The notes under the pieces: model-generated | Databases searched by the model: none | Told to the model about the DNA's origin: nothing | Seen by the model: only the letters and a program-made list of their open reading frames with translations | Made by a program: the position numbers and the translations under genes | From: Dyadobacter sp. CY347 | GTDB lineage: Bacteria; Bacteroidota; Bacteroidia; Cytophagales; Spirosomataceae | Length of the DNA: 64,000 bases | Direction of reading: 5' to 3' | Assembly: GCF_021502655.1 (NCBI RefSeq) | Contig: NZ_JAKFFT010000004.1 | Location: 372,001-436,000, forward strand | Shown here: positions 18,126-26,437 of the stretch, in pieces | Layout of the letters: each line of letters starts with the position of its first letter | How positions within the stretch are numbered: position 1 is the stretch's first letter

Positions 18126-19808
18126 ATGAGAATCAAATTTTGGAATGCTGCGGTTTTTACCGTTTTGGGCTTGATATTAAACATCGGGTATTTACAGGCA
18201 CAAAAGCTTCCGTCCGGTCCGCAAGTCCTGACTTTCTTCTCCGACGCCGATGACAGCGAGCAGCCATATGGCCTTTATCTCCCTAAAAATTTCGACGAAA
18301 ACAAAAAATATCCATTGGTAATAATGCTGCATGGTGCCGGTTCCAATCACCGTCTGGATTTACGTCGTGTTTTTGGAAAAAGTAATGCAGAGGGTGAAAC
18401 CGATGACGAGGCAACCCGCTATTTTCCACAATTTGATGATGTCGATTTTATAGTTGCTTCGCCCTTTGCAAGAGGAACGGCAGGTTACCAGGGCATTCCC
18501 GAAGAGGACGTTTATGACGTGCTGGACGATGTGAAGAAGCGCTTCAAAATTGATGAAAATAAAACTTACCTCACAGGCCTTTCTATGGGTGGGGGAGGAA
18601 CGCTTTGGCTCGGACTAACGAGGCCGGATATTTGGGCAGCGATTGCGCCTGTTTGCCCGGCGCCCCCGGACGGAACATTTGGTCTAGCTGCCAATGCATT
18701 GAATTTTCCTGTTCACTTTTTCCATGGCGACGCAGATCCGGTTGTTCCGGTTGCCGACACGCGGAAATGGGTGCAGCATTTACAGGATATCGGTGTAGAA
18801 GTGAGTTATAAGGAGTTTGTGGATGTGAAGCATGACAGTTGGGTAAGCGCATATGATAATGGGTTTATTTTCGAATGGTTCGGACATGCCGAGCGCAACC
18901 CTTATCCGGACCGAGTGAAATTCATTAGTAGACAATACAAATACAACAAGGCTTTTTGGGTTCAGTTTGATAAAATGGATTTGACTGCTTTGGCAGAAAT
19001 TGACGCCAATCTGAATAAGCCGAATGCTGCTACTATTACGACAAAAAATCTATCCGCATTTACGGTCAATCTGAAAGGTCATCCGAAATTCAATGCTGCG
19101 AGCAATGTAACATTCAGCATTGACGGAAAAGCGCTTTCGGCGAAAACCGATAGCGCTGTTTCATTTGTTAAGAATAACAATGTATGGGCAGTGGCATCAA
19201 ACCCTATCACAACAGGCCTGGTAAAGAAAAAGGGAGCCGAAGGGCCTATTTTTGAGGCATTTTCCAGCCGGCATGTTTACTTCTATGGCACTGCTGACAA
19301 TCCTTCACCCGAAGAGTTGAAAAAGCGTGTTGATCTTGCTACGAAAGCAGCGAACTGGTCAGATTACCGCGGAGAGTTTTTAGATCGGATCATGTTTTTT
19401 CCGAGAATATTAGCGGACAAGCAAGTTCGGCCCAGCGACATGGAGAGTAGTAATCTCATTCTGTTTGGGACAAAAGAAACAAATGCGATGATCGCAAAGT
19501 ATGCGGATAGACTTCCCATGCATTTGAATCCGGCAGATAAGACGCACGGATTGTTTTATATATTTCCGGTTGATAAACATTATGTGGCCATTAATTCTGG
19601 TTTGCCCTGGTGGACGGGGGCGGAGGACAAAGGTTTTCCGTTTGTGTCTGCAATGCACAGAAAACTTCCGCAATTCAGAGATATCATGCTGTTTAAAGAT
19701 GCATCCACCAATGTTATCGTCGAAGGCAGCTTTTCGGACGACTGGAAAGTCACGGACGATATGAAAACAAAGCTCACCGGTTCAGGCGCAATTACGATTA
19801 CCAAATAA
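18126..19808 (+). CDS. Secreted alpha/beta-hydrolase (esterase/peptidase-like) with unknown C-terminal region
   Basis: This 560-residue protein has a signal peptide (about 1-25, ending YLQAQ). The alpha/beta-hydrolase domain at about 45-255 carries a visible triad: Ser153 in GLSMGG, Asp204 in HGDADPVV and His236 in VKHDSW. The layout resembles PHB-depolymerase/feruloyl-esterase-like predicted peptidases. Residues 260-560 match nothing I recognise; they look like a mixed alpha/beta domain and contain the strand-rich segment NLKGHPKFNAASNVTFSIDGK. Likely a periplasmic or extracellular esterase. The sugar isomerase gene follows 33 bases later and may be cotranscribed. Confidence 0.8.
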   Translation: MRIKFWNAAVFTVLGLILNIGYLQAQKLPSGPQVLTFFSDADDSEQPYGLYLPKNFDENKKYPLVIMLHGAGSNHRLDLRRVFGKSNAEGETDDEATRYFPQFDDVDFIVASPFARGTAGYQGIPEEDVYDVLDDVKKRFKIDENKTYLTGLSMGGGGTLWLGLTRPDIWAAIAPVCPAPPDGTFGLAANALNFPVHFFHGDADPVVPVADTRKWVQHLQDIGVEVSYKEFVDVKHDSWVSAYDNGFIFEWFGHAERNPYPDRVKFISRQYKYNKAFWVQFDKMDLTALAEIDANLNKPNAATITTKNLSAFTVNLKGHPKFNAASNVTFSIDGKALSAKTDSAVSFVKNNNVWAVASNPITTGLVKKKGAEGPIFEAFSSRHVYFYGTADNPSPEELKKRVDLATKAANWSDYRGEFLDRIMFFPRILADKQVRPSDMESSNLILFGTKETNAMIAKYADRLPMHLNPADKTHGLFYIFPVDKHYVAINSGLPWWTGAEDKGFPFVSAMHRKLPQFRDIMLFKDASTNVIVEGSFSDDWKVTDDMKTKLTGSGAITITK

Positions 19809-19841
19809 ATATAACCAACCCCAATTTTCGACAGAAAACAG

Positions 19842-20726
19842 ATGAATTACAACGAAAAGATTTCACGGAAATCATTTATAAAAGCGAGTGCTTTTATGTT
19901 GGCAACTCCCATGCTTTCAAAATTTGATTTGACTGCAAATGCCTCTTCAAACATCGGTTTACAGCTTTACACGCTGAGAACGGACCTTGCGAAGGATCTG
20001 GAAGGAACATTGAAAAAAGTAGCGGCGATCGGATATAAGGAAGTTGAGCTTTTTGGATATAATGACGGCAAGTTCTTTGGTAAAACACCAAAAGAATTTA
20101 AGGCTATTTTGGACGGGCTTGGACTCAATCCGGTAAGCGGACATTATGGCGCAGGTGTTCAGATGAAGGATCAGAAAGGCACACTTTCTAACGACTGGCA
20201 ACGTGCGGTAGACGATGCAGCTGCTATCGGGCAGAAATATGTGAACTGTGCTTACCTGACTGACGGAGAGCGCAAATCAATTGAAGATTATAAGAAATAT
20301 GTCGACCTGTTTAATAAGTCAGGAGAGGTTGCCAAGAAAGCAGGGTTGCAGTTTGGTTACCACAACCACGATTTTGAGTTCAAGAAAATGGACGGACAGC
20401 TTCCTTACGATTTGATCGCAAGCACGGATCCTGACCTGGTTAAGCTTGAACTGGATTTGTATTGGATCGTAAAAGCGGGACTTGACCCGGTTGATCTTTT
20501 CAAAAAATATCCTGGCCGTTTCCCATTATGGCACGTGAAGGATATGGACAAAGGTGATCAATCGTTTGCAGAAGTAGGAACCGGTTCTATTGATTTCAAG
20601 AAAATCTTTGACGCACGTAAAATCGCTGGTTTGAAGCATTTCTTCGTGGAGCAGGATGTAGCGAAGCGCCCGGCTATTGAAGCGATCGATATCAGCTTCA
20701 AGAATGTTACCAAGATGAAAGTATAG
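19842..20726 (+). CDS. Exported sugar phosphate isomerase/epimerase-like TIM-barrel protein
   Basis: The product is 294 residues with a Tat-like N-terminus (SRKSFIKASAFM, with an RK pair instead of RR). The AP-endonuclease-2/xylose-isomerase-like barrel starts at about residue 36 (IGLQLYTLRTDL). Metal-ligand-like residues are seen in YHNHDFEF, ELDLYW, WHVKDMD and FFVEQDV. Such proteins isomerise or epimerise sugars. The exported forms in Bacteroidota are often found with Gfo/Idh/MocA dehydrogenases. It converges on the atp operon. Confidence 0.85.
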   Translation: MNYNEKISRKSFIKASAFMLATPMLSKFDLTANASSNIGLQLYTLRTDLAKDLEGTLKKVAAIGYKEVELFGYNDGKFFGKTPKEFKAILDGLGLNPVSGHYGAGVQMKDQKGTLSNDWQRAVDDAAAIGQKYVNCAYLTDGERKSIEDYKKYVDLFNKSGEVAKKAGLQFGYHNHDFEFKKMDGQLPYDLIASTDPDLVKLELDLYWIVKAGLDPVDLFKKYPGRFPLWHVKDMDKGDQSFAEVGTGSIDFKKIFDARKIAGLKHFFVEQDVAKRPAIEAIDISFKNVTKMKV

Positions 20727-20740
20727 CAACATTTGGACAT

Positions 20741-20773
20741 AAAAAAAGACCTGGCCGCATAGCAGCCGGGTCT
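20741..20773 (-). terminator. Intrinsic terminator of the atp operon, after atpH
   Basis: The stem 20747-20755 / 20765-20773 (AGACCTGGC pairing with GCCGGGTCT, one wobble) lies between the convergent isomerase and atpH. Read on the reverse strand, it is followed by seven T residues (complement of 20741-20747). It ends transcription of the atp genes; the forward strand lacks a T tract. Confidence 0.85.
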
Positions 20774-20796
20774 TCCAAATTATGCAGATAAAAATA

Positions 20797-21333
20797 TCAG
20801 TTTACAAACTGTAATTTAAGCTCGTTAAGGCGGCTTCTCAATGACGCGTCAATCTGGCGGTCATCAATGGTAAGCACGTAACCACCTATCAAATTCGGGT
20901 CGATTTTTTCAGCTAATTGAACGGTACGGCCTGTTGCGGCAGTAACCATTTCAGTAAACTGCTTGCGAAGCTCATCAGTCAATGGCGTTGTAGTAGCCAC
21001 TGTTGCTCTTTGAATGCCTTGGAAAAGGTTATAAGCTTTCACGAACTCATTCGCTATTTCGTCAAGGATCGCTTCCCTGTTTTTCTTTGTAATGATGGTA
21101 AAGATCGCGTAGGAAACCGGATTGACACGGGCTTCGAAAAGCGCTTTCAAAATATTCAGTTTCTTCTCGTGACGCACAACCGGGCTTTTCAATGCAAGCA
21201 TTAAGCCCCTGTTTTTATCAGCCGTATCCTTAAATAAAAGCATATCCTGATAAACCGCTTCCAGAACATTTTGTTCTTTGGCTAGCTCGATCAGCGATTT
21301 TGCGTATCTGGAAGCAACTATACTTACTGACAT
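20797..21333 (-). CDS. atpH: F1Fo ATP synthase delta subunit
   Basis: The protein has 178 residues, the normal length for the F1 delta (OSCP-like) subunit that links F1 to the peripheral stalk. It begins SVSIVASRYAKSLIELA and ends in the conserved DPNLIGGYVLTIDDRQIDASLRSRLNELK block (about 145-173). It is the last gene of this operon: a terminator follows and atpA/atpG are not adjacent. AtpF lies 22 bases upstream. Confidence 0.95.
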   Translation of the reverse strand: MSVSIVASRYAKSLIELAKEQNVLEAVYQDMLLFKDTADKNRGLMLALKSPVVRHEKKLNILKALFEARVNPVSYAIFTIITKKNREAILDEIANEFVKAYNLFQGIQRATVATTTPLTDELRKQFTEMVTAATGRTVQLAEKIDPNLIGGYVLTIDDRQIDASLRSRLNELKLQFVN

Positions 21334-21355
21334 CGTAAATTATTTTGTAGACTTA

Positions 21356-21850
21356 TTAATTAAGGCGTGCAGACGAAGCAAGTTCTGCGATCAGTTGTTC
21401 CTGCGCTTCTTTGTCTTTCAATTCACGGTGCAAAACTTTCTCAGCGATTTCCAGTGAAAGGGTTGCAACTTCTTTTCTGATCTTGGTAACAGCAACCTGC
21501 TGCTCGTTACGGATCGCCTCGCGAGCACTTTCAATCATTTTCTGCGCTTCAACAGCTGCCTTATCCTTTGATTCGAGAATAGTGCGGTCAGCTGCGTCTT
21601 TTGCATCACGAAGGATCTGGTCACGAACGGCATTTGCTTCTGCGATCAGTTTTTCGTTGTCAGATTTAAGCTGAATCATCTCAGCTCTTGTTCTTTCAGC
21701 AAGATCAAGCGCGCCCTGAATTTCGTTTTCACGGTCTTTAAGGCCTTTAATGATTGGTTTCCAGGCGAATTTGGCCAAAATGAAAACAACCAGCAAGAAT
21801 ACCACAAGCATCCAGAAAATAAGACCTGGGTTTGGAGTAAGCAATGACAT
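21356..21850 (-). CDS. atpF: F1Fo ATP synthase subunit b
   Basis: This 164-residue protein has an N-terminal transmembrane helix (about 9-27, FWMLVVFLLVVFILAKF) followed by a long charged coiled coil, the usual peripheral-stalk subunit. The AWKPIIKGLKDRENEI segment after the membrane helix is typical. It follows atpE after a 142-base gap that contains an intrinsic terminator, and precedes atpH by 22 bases. Confidence 0.95.
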   Translation of the reverse strand: MSLLTPNPGLIFWMLVVFLLVVFILAKFAWKPIIKGLKDRENEIQGALDLAERTRAEMIQLKSDNEKLIAEANAVRDQILRDAKDAADRTILESKDKAAVEAQKMIESAREAIRNEQQVAVTKIRKEVATLSLEIAEKVLHRELKDKEAQEQLIAELASSARLN

Positions 21851-21892
21851 AGTATAATGAGTTTTGAGTGTAAGAACCGCTCTCTTTTATTT

Positions 21893-21926
21893 CTTAAAAA
21901 ATCGTGGAAGCCTAATGCTTCCACGA
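21893..21926 (-). terminator. Intrinsic terminator/attenuator between atpE and atpF
   Basis: A perfect 10-bp stem, TCGTGGAAGC at 21902-21911 and GCTTCCACGA at 21917-21926, has a 5-base loop. On the reverse (coding) strand it is followed by six T residues. It lies 67 bases after the atpE stop and 43 bases before the atpF start, inside the operon. No consensus promoter was seen between it and atpF. It probably terminates part of the transcripts after atpE or stabilises the upstream mRNA end. Confidence 0.8.
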
Positions 21927-21992
21927 AGAATTTCAATGTTACTTCCGATGCCTAATGCAAAAGAAGTAAGGACCCGAGTCCAATGTTTTTTA

Positions 21993-22298
<306 letters not shown>

Positions 22299-22302
22299 TC
22301 AA

Positions 22303-23397
22303 TCAATGTCCGTGATCTGCATGGCTGTGCTCTTCAATGGCACTTCCGATATACATGGACGATAAAAGGGTAAAGATAAATGCCTGGATAAACGCCACCA
22401 TGATCTCGATAAAGTTCAGGAACAAGGCGAAAAGCGAAATAACCGGAGCGATCACAAAGCTTTGGAAAATGAAAATCAGACCGAAAAGGCTTAATAAGAT
22501 AATGTGACCCGCAGTAATGTTAGCGAACAACCTGACCATCAAGGAAAATGGCTTCATAAAAACACCTACAATTTCAACTGGAATCATGATCAGCAACAAG
22601 GGAGCTGGGACGCCAGTTGGTTTTACCAGGTGTTTGTAGTAGTTGCCATTAGCATTCAAATGAACAATAATGAATGTCAAAACAGCAAGAGTCATTGTAA
22701 CAGCAATGTTTCCTGTCAAATTAGCAGACCCTGGAAGCAGGCCTAGAATGTTATTCACCAAAATAAAGAAGAACAATGTCAGCAGATACGGAAGATACTT
22801 TTCGTATTTAGGACCAACGTTAGGTTTAACAACATCATCACGGATGAATAAAATAACAACCTCCATTGCAGACTGGAATCCTTTCGGAGCCTTCCCTTTG
22901 CTATTTTTATAGAATCCTGCAATGCTTGTAAAAATAACGATCAAGATAACCGCGCTCAAAAGCATTGAAGCAACGTTCTTTGTAATTGAGAAATCATAAA
23001 TAGTACGAGACTCATCAACAGGAACAATTGTCTCCGATTCACCATGAACAAGGTGATAACCCTTGTATTCGTGATGCTCATTATGGAAGTTAGCAGATGA
23101 GAAAACTTCAATTCCACGATCAGCTGAATAAAGAATTACCGGAAGTGGAATAACTACACCATGTGTAATCTCCCATTCGTGAGAATCGGCAATGTGATGC
23201 ATAATCATTGCGCCGATATCGAAGCTTGCTTCGGACTCTTCAAGATTATGTTCAATTTTATGCTCTTCGTCTTTAATGCCTTCGACAACCTTTTCAGCCT
23301 CGTGCTGTGTAGGTTCGTCTGCCTTTACAGGAACATTCAAAAGGCAGGTTGCCGCAACCAGGGCAGTAGTAAAAAACAGTCTCAAATGGGTGTACAT
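22303..23397 (-). CDS. atpB: F1Fo ATP synthase subunit a with long N-terminal extension
   Basis: The protein has 364 residues against about 270 in E. coli. The core with the essential arginine sits near the C-terminus (PFSLMVRLFANITAGHIILLSLFG), followed by the last helices. The first 130 residues are an extension with a cleavable-looking signal (about 1-26, ending VKA) and a Glu/His-rich segment, as seen in many Bacteroidota AtpB proteins. The protein ends in a His-rich tail. It is the third gene of the operon and precedes atpE by 46 bases. Confidence 0.94.
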   Translation of the reverse strand: MYTHLRLFFTTALVAATCLLNVPVKADEPTQHEAEKVVEGIKDEEHKIEHNLEESEASFDIGAMIMHHIADSHEWEITHGVVIPLPVILYSADRGIEVFSSANFHNEHHEYKGYHLVHGESETIVPVDESRTIYDFSITKNVASMLLSAVILIVIFTSIAGFYKNSKGKAPKGFQSAMEVVILFIRDDVVKPNVGPKYEKYLPYLLTLFFFILVNNILGLLPGSANLTGNIAVTMTLAVLTFIIVHLNANGNYYKHLVKPTGVPAPLLLIMIPVEIVGVFMKPFSLMVRLFANITAGHIILLSLFGLIFIFQSFVIAPVISLFALFLNFIEIMVAFIQAFIFTLLSSMYIGSAIEEHSHADHGH

Positions 23398-23421
23398 ATA
23401 TGCTTGAAATGCTACGCTTTG

Positions 23422-23781
23422 TCAATTGCGGCGCAAGTTACAATACAAACCATATATTTCAAAGCTTGTATAAAATAAATAGAGTGCAAAAAAGTTGGTG
23501 ATAAATAAGAATGAATCAGTTAGTCCTTTGTATAAAAATATGGCTATGAATATCAGGCTGAGAATGAATCTTCCTATTAATACTATAAGGAAAAAAGTGA
23601 CGAATTTTTCACGGTTGTTTCGAAACCCGATCTCCATCAGCCGGTGCGCGAAAAACGACAGCCCGAAAAAGAAGACTAAAATGTACCATATATAAGGATG
23701 CAAAAACCGGTCGAAGTGAAAATGCTGAGCAAGGAAAAATGCAATTCCGATAATGATAGTAGCAGCAACTGTCCGTAACAT
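23422..23781 (-). CDS. Small four-helix membrane protein of the atp operon
   Basis: The product is 119 residues with four hydrophobic segments (about 5-20, 29-46, 62-84 and 92-112) and no motif I recognise. It sits between atpZ and atpB, where Bacteroidota atp operons commonly have a small membrane protein resembling AtpI in position. A role in Fo assembly (c-ring or subunit a insertion) is inferred from position only. Confidence 0.7.
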   Translation of the reverse strand: MLRTVAATIIIGIAFFLAQHFHFDRFLHPYIWYILVFFFGLSFFAHRLMEIGFRNNREKFVTFFLIVLIGRFILSLIFIAIFLYKGLTDSFLFITNFFALYLFYTSFEIYGLYCNLRRN

Positions 23782-23802
23782 GCGTGGCGCTTTAAGTGCA
23801 AT

Positions 23803-24051
23803 CTATTTTTTTGTAAAACCTCTGATCAACATATATAATGAACCCGCAATGGAGAGCAGCGACAGCACTAATGTCCAAACCGGGACGTCGTTTTGCTGCC
23901 ACTCGTCGAGCTTGTAACCTCCGTAAGTGAAGATCAGAATGGTGCCGAGCATTTGGGTGGCCATGCCGGAATATTTCAGGAAACCGGACGATTGTTTTTG
24001 CAATGCCCTTTTTCGCTCTTCCTTCGCCGCGTCATCATTGTTTGTTTCCAT
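23803..24051 (-). CDS. AtpZ/AtpI family protein
   Basis: This is an 82-residue protein with a charged N-terminus and two transmembrane helices (about 25-45 and 56-78). Between them is the GGYKLDEWQ segment diagnostic of the AtpZ/F0F1-ATPase-subunit family. AtpZ works with AtpI in divalent-cation supply or in assembly of the c ring. It is the first gene of the operon and is divergent from the SprE/PorW-like gene. Confidence 0.85.
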   Translation of the reverse strand: METNNDDAAKEERKRALQKQSSGFLKYSGMATQMLGTILIFTYGGYKLDEWQQNDVPVWTLVLSLLSIAGSLYMLIRGFTKK

Positions 24052-24138
24052 GTAATCGCCGGATAATATTGAGGCAAAATTGCTCCAAATTTTACAATTG
24101 CGCTTATCTTCGATACGTAATTATTTAAATTACCGTTT

Positions 24139-24146
24139 TAGATTTG
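24139..24146 (+). promoter_or_regulatory. -7 box TAGATTTG before the SprE/PorW-like gene
   Basis: A perfect TAnnTTTG box gives a predicted transcription start near 24153, 32 bases before the GTG at 24185. A start further upstream at the TTG 24080 would lie outside this transcript. This supports the shorter gene and leaves room for the divergent atp promoter. Confidence 0.45.
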
Positions 24147-24184
24147 CTTATAAGAAGACCAAAGACATCCCTAACTTCATATTT

Positions 24185-26386
24185 GTGACCAACCGTTTTG
24201 CCCTCTACATCTGCCGCACAGCCCTTTCACTCACTTTAATCGGTTTGCTGGCAGCTTGTTCGCAGTTCAGCACAAAACCTGCCGCAGTTGGGTTCCACAA
24301 TCTCTCCGCACATTATAATGCCTATTTTATTGCTGAACAAGGTCTGGCAGAGGCTGAGTTTCAGATGAACAAGGCATACAAAGAGAACTATAATGAATTG
24401 CTGCCCATCCTGTTGCCTATGGATTCGGTGCTTTCTCTTCCCGTAAAACCGCAGTTGCAGGACGCCATTAAAAAAGCGTCCATCGTTGCAGAAAAGCATC
24501 AGAACAGCAAGTGGGTCGATAACAGTTACATTGTCCTGGGTAAATCCAGATTATATCTTGGAGAATGGGCAGACGGGCTTGAAGCACTGCGTTATGTTTA
24601 TGCCAATGGCAAGGACGAAAACGATAAAAACAATGCTCTGATCCTGCTTATGCGGGCCTACATTATCAGAAAGGATTTTTCAAATGCATTGGGCGTGGCC
24701 GAATATTTAAGCCAGCAACCGCTTAGCAAAGCCTCAACGCGTGAGTTTTACCTGACGAAAGCCTATCTGCATCAGCAAAACGGAGAATATCTGACTTCCG
24801 TGGCAATCCTGGAAGAAGTATTTCCACTGTTAAAAAAATCAACAGAAACCGCACGCATTCATTTTGCGGCCGCGCAGATGTATGATCGTCTGGGTCAGTA
24901 TGCATTGGCAAACAAACATTATAAAAGTGTGAGCAAAAATCGTCCGGGTTATGATCTGGGCTTTTATTCTTCTATGAATTCGCTTCAAAACGAAGTGGTC
25001 CTGAACCCGAAAAAGGACCTGGATGATGTTGGTTTTGATAAAATGCTTCGCGACCGCAAGAATGCAGACCTGAATGACAAAATCTACTTCACGATGGGTT
25101 TGCTGGCTGAGCACAGAAAGCAGATTCCGGAAGCGATTGGTTATCTGCAAAAAGCCGTTACCGCCTCAAAAGGCGCGAATATGGAGCAGAAAGCATACAG
25201 TTATCTGCAACTGGCCAGGATCAATTATGAGTCTTTGGAAAAATTCGAAATTTCAAAAGCATATTACGACAGCGCGCTCACCATTCTGCCCCAACAGGCG
25301 CCTGAGTATAAGCTCGTGTCTGAAAGAAAAAGGGCGCTGGATGAATTTGTAAAGCATTATAGTGTCGTAAATGCGGAAGACAGTCTGCAAAAATTGGCGC
25401 AAATGAACCCTGCTGCGCTGGATAATAAGATAGATGACATTATTGAAGCGCAGGAAAATGCGCGTAAAGAGCAGGAGGCGAAGGAAAAGAAGGCAATGCT
25501 GGCCGCTCAAAATACCAATGTTCAGAGTGTTCAAAATCCGCTGATGAATGGTGGAGAGCGCCGGTGGGAGCTTTATGATCCGGCATTGATCAATCAGGGA
25601 CGCACGGAGTTCAAGAGGGCCTGGGGCAACCGTCGGCTGGAAGATGACTGGCGGAGAAGCAGCAGACAAATGCGCTCCCTGGCGGGCAATGATCCGGATG
25701 CACCAGATTCGCTCGCCGCGCAAACGGAGGTGATCGCCGACAACAGCCTGAAAAAAGGAACGCCTGAATGGGACGCTTTGCATGCATCTTTAAAACAAAA
25801 TATCCCGCTCACAGAAGGCCAGATGGGCGATTCTCAAAAGAAAAAAGAGGACGCACTATATAATCTGGGCAAAATTTACAGATTCGATTTGCAGGAGTCG
25901 CAACGTTCTATCAGCACATTCCAGCGCGTCCTGACGGAATATCCTAAGACACAATATAAGGAAGAGCTTTACTATCTGCTTTATCTGACATACGAAGCTG
26001 ATAATGATAAGAATACTTGGAAAAACAAGTTGTTCGACGAATATCCGACTTCCACATATGCCCGGCTTGTCGGGAAAGCGTCGGACAATAATGTGGCGGG
26101 TTCAGGAAACCCGGTGAAGGAATATGAAGCTGCCTATGCGCTTTATTCAAAAGGTGATTATTCCAAAGCACTTGACGACATTGAACAAAATCTTCCTGCT
26201 TACAAAGGCCATGTTATGGAGGACAAATTTGCGCTTTTACGCGTTTTTCTGATTGGAAAAGTGCGGGGCAAAGATGCTTATACACAAGCCATTGCTGAGT
26301 TCATGAGATTATATCCTTCCAGCATTTACCTCCCAAGGCTCAAAGAGATGCAAGAGCTGAATTCGCTTTCCATGGGAAAGAGATAA
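24185..26386 (+). CDS. Type IX secretion system lipoprotein of the SprE/PorW type (TPR protein)
   Basis: From the GTG at 24185 the protein has 733 residues and a normal lipoprotein signal (LTLIGLLAAC, lipid-accepting Cys25). Starting at the TTG 24080 would give an implausible 60-residue signal. After the cysteine comes the SprE/PorW signature FHNLSAHYNAYFIAEQGLAEAE, then TPR-type helical repeats to about residue 400. A charged Glu/Lys-rich linker and a C-terminal block with further repeats follow (ISTFQRVLTEYPKTQY). SprE/PorW is needed for gliding motility and T9SS secretion. It fits with porX and the T9SS-targeted subtilase in this window. Confidence 0.82.
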   Translation: MTNRFALYICRTALSLTLIGLLAACSQFSTKPAAVGFHNLSAHYNAYFIAEQGLAEAEFQMNKAYKENYNELLPILLPMDSVLSLPVKPQLQDAIKKASIVAEKHQNSKWVDNSYIVLGKSRLYLGEWADGLEALRYVYANGKDENDKNNALILLMRAYIIRKDFSNALGVAEYLSQQPLSKASTREFYLTKAYLHQQNGEYLTSVAILEEVFPLLKKSTETARIHFAAAQMYDRLGQYALANKHYKSVSKNRPGYDLGFYSSMNSLQNEVVLNPKKDLDDVGFDKMLRDRKNADLNDKIYFTMGLLAEHRKQIPEAIGYLQKAVTASKGANMEQKAYSYLQLARINYESLEKFEISKAYYDSALTILPQQAPEYKLVSERKRALDEFVKHYSVVNAEDSLQKLAQMNPAALDNKIDDIIEAQENARKEQEAKEKKAMLAAQNTNVQSVQNPLMNGGERRWELYDPALINQGRTEFKRAWGNRRLEDDWRRSSRQMRSLAGNDPDAPDSLAAQTEVIADNSLKKGTPEWDALHASLKQNIPLTEGQMGDSQKKKEDALYNLGKIYRFDLQESQRSISTFQRVLTEYPKTQYKEELYYLLYLTYEADNDKNTWKNKLFDEYPTSTYARLVGKASDNNVAGSGNPVKEYEAAYALYSKGDYSKALDDIEQNLPAYKGHVMEDKFALLRVFLIGKVRGKDAYTQAIAEFMRLYPSSIYLPRLKEMQELNSLSMGKR

Positions 26387-26399
26387 TTGGCCGAAATTG

Positions 26400-26407
26400 T
26401 ATATTTG
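26400..26407 (+). promoter_or_regulatory. -7 box TATATTTG before the PBP1A gene
   Basis: A perfect TAnnTTTG box lies between the SprE/PorW-like stop and the PBP1A ATG at 26438, giving an expected leader of about 25 bases. No good -33 element is visible. Confidence 0.4.
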
Positions 26408-26437
26408 TCTGTTTACAATTAATTAACTCCGTTTCAT

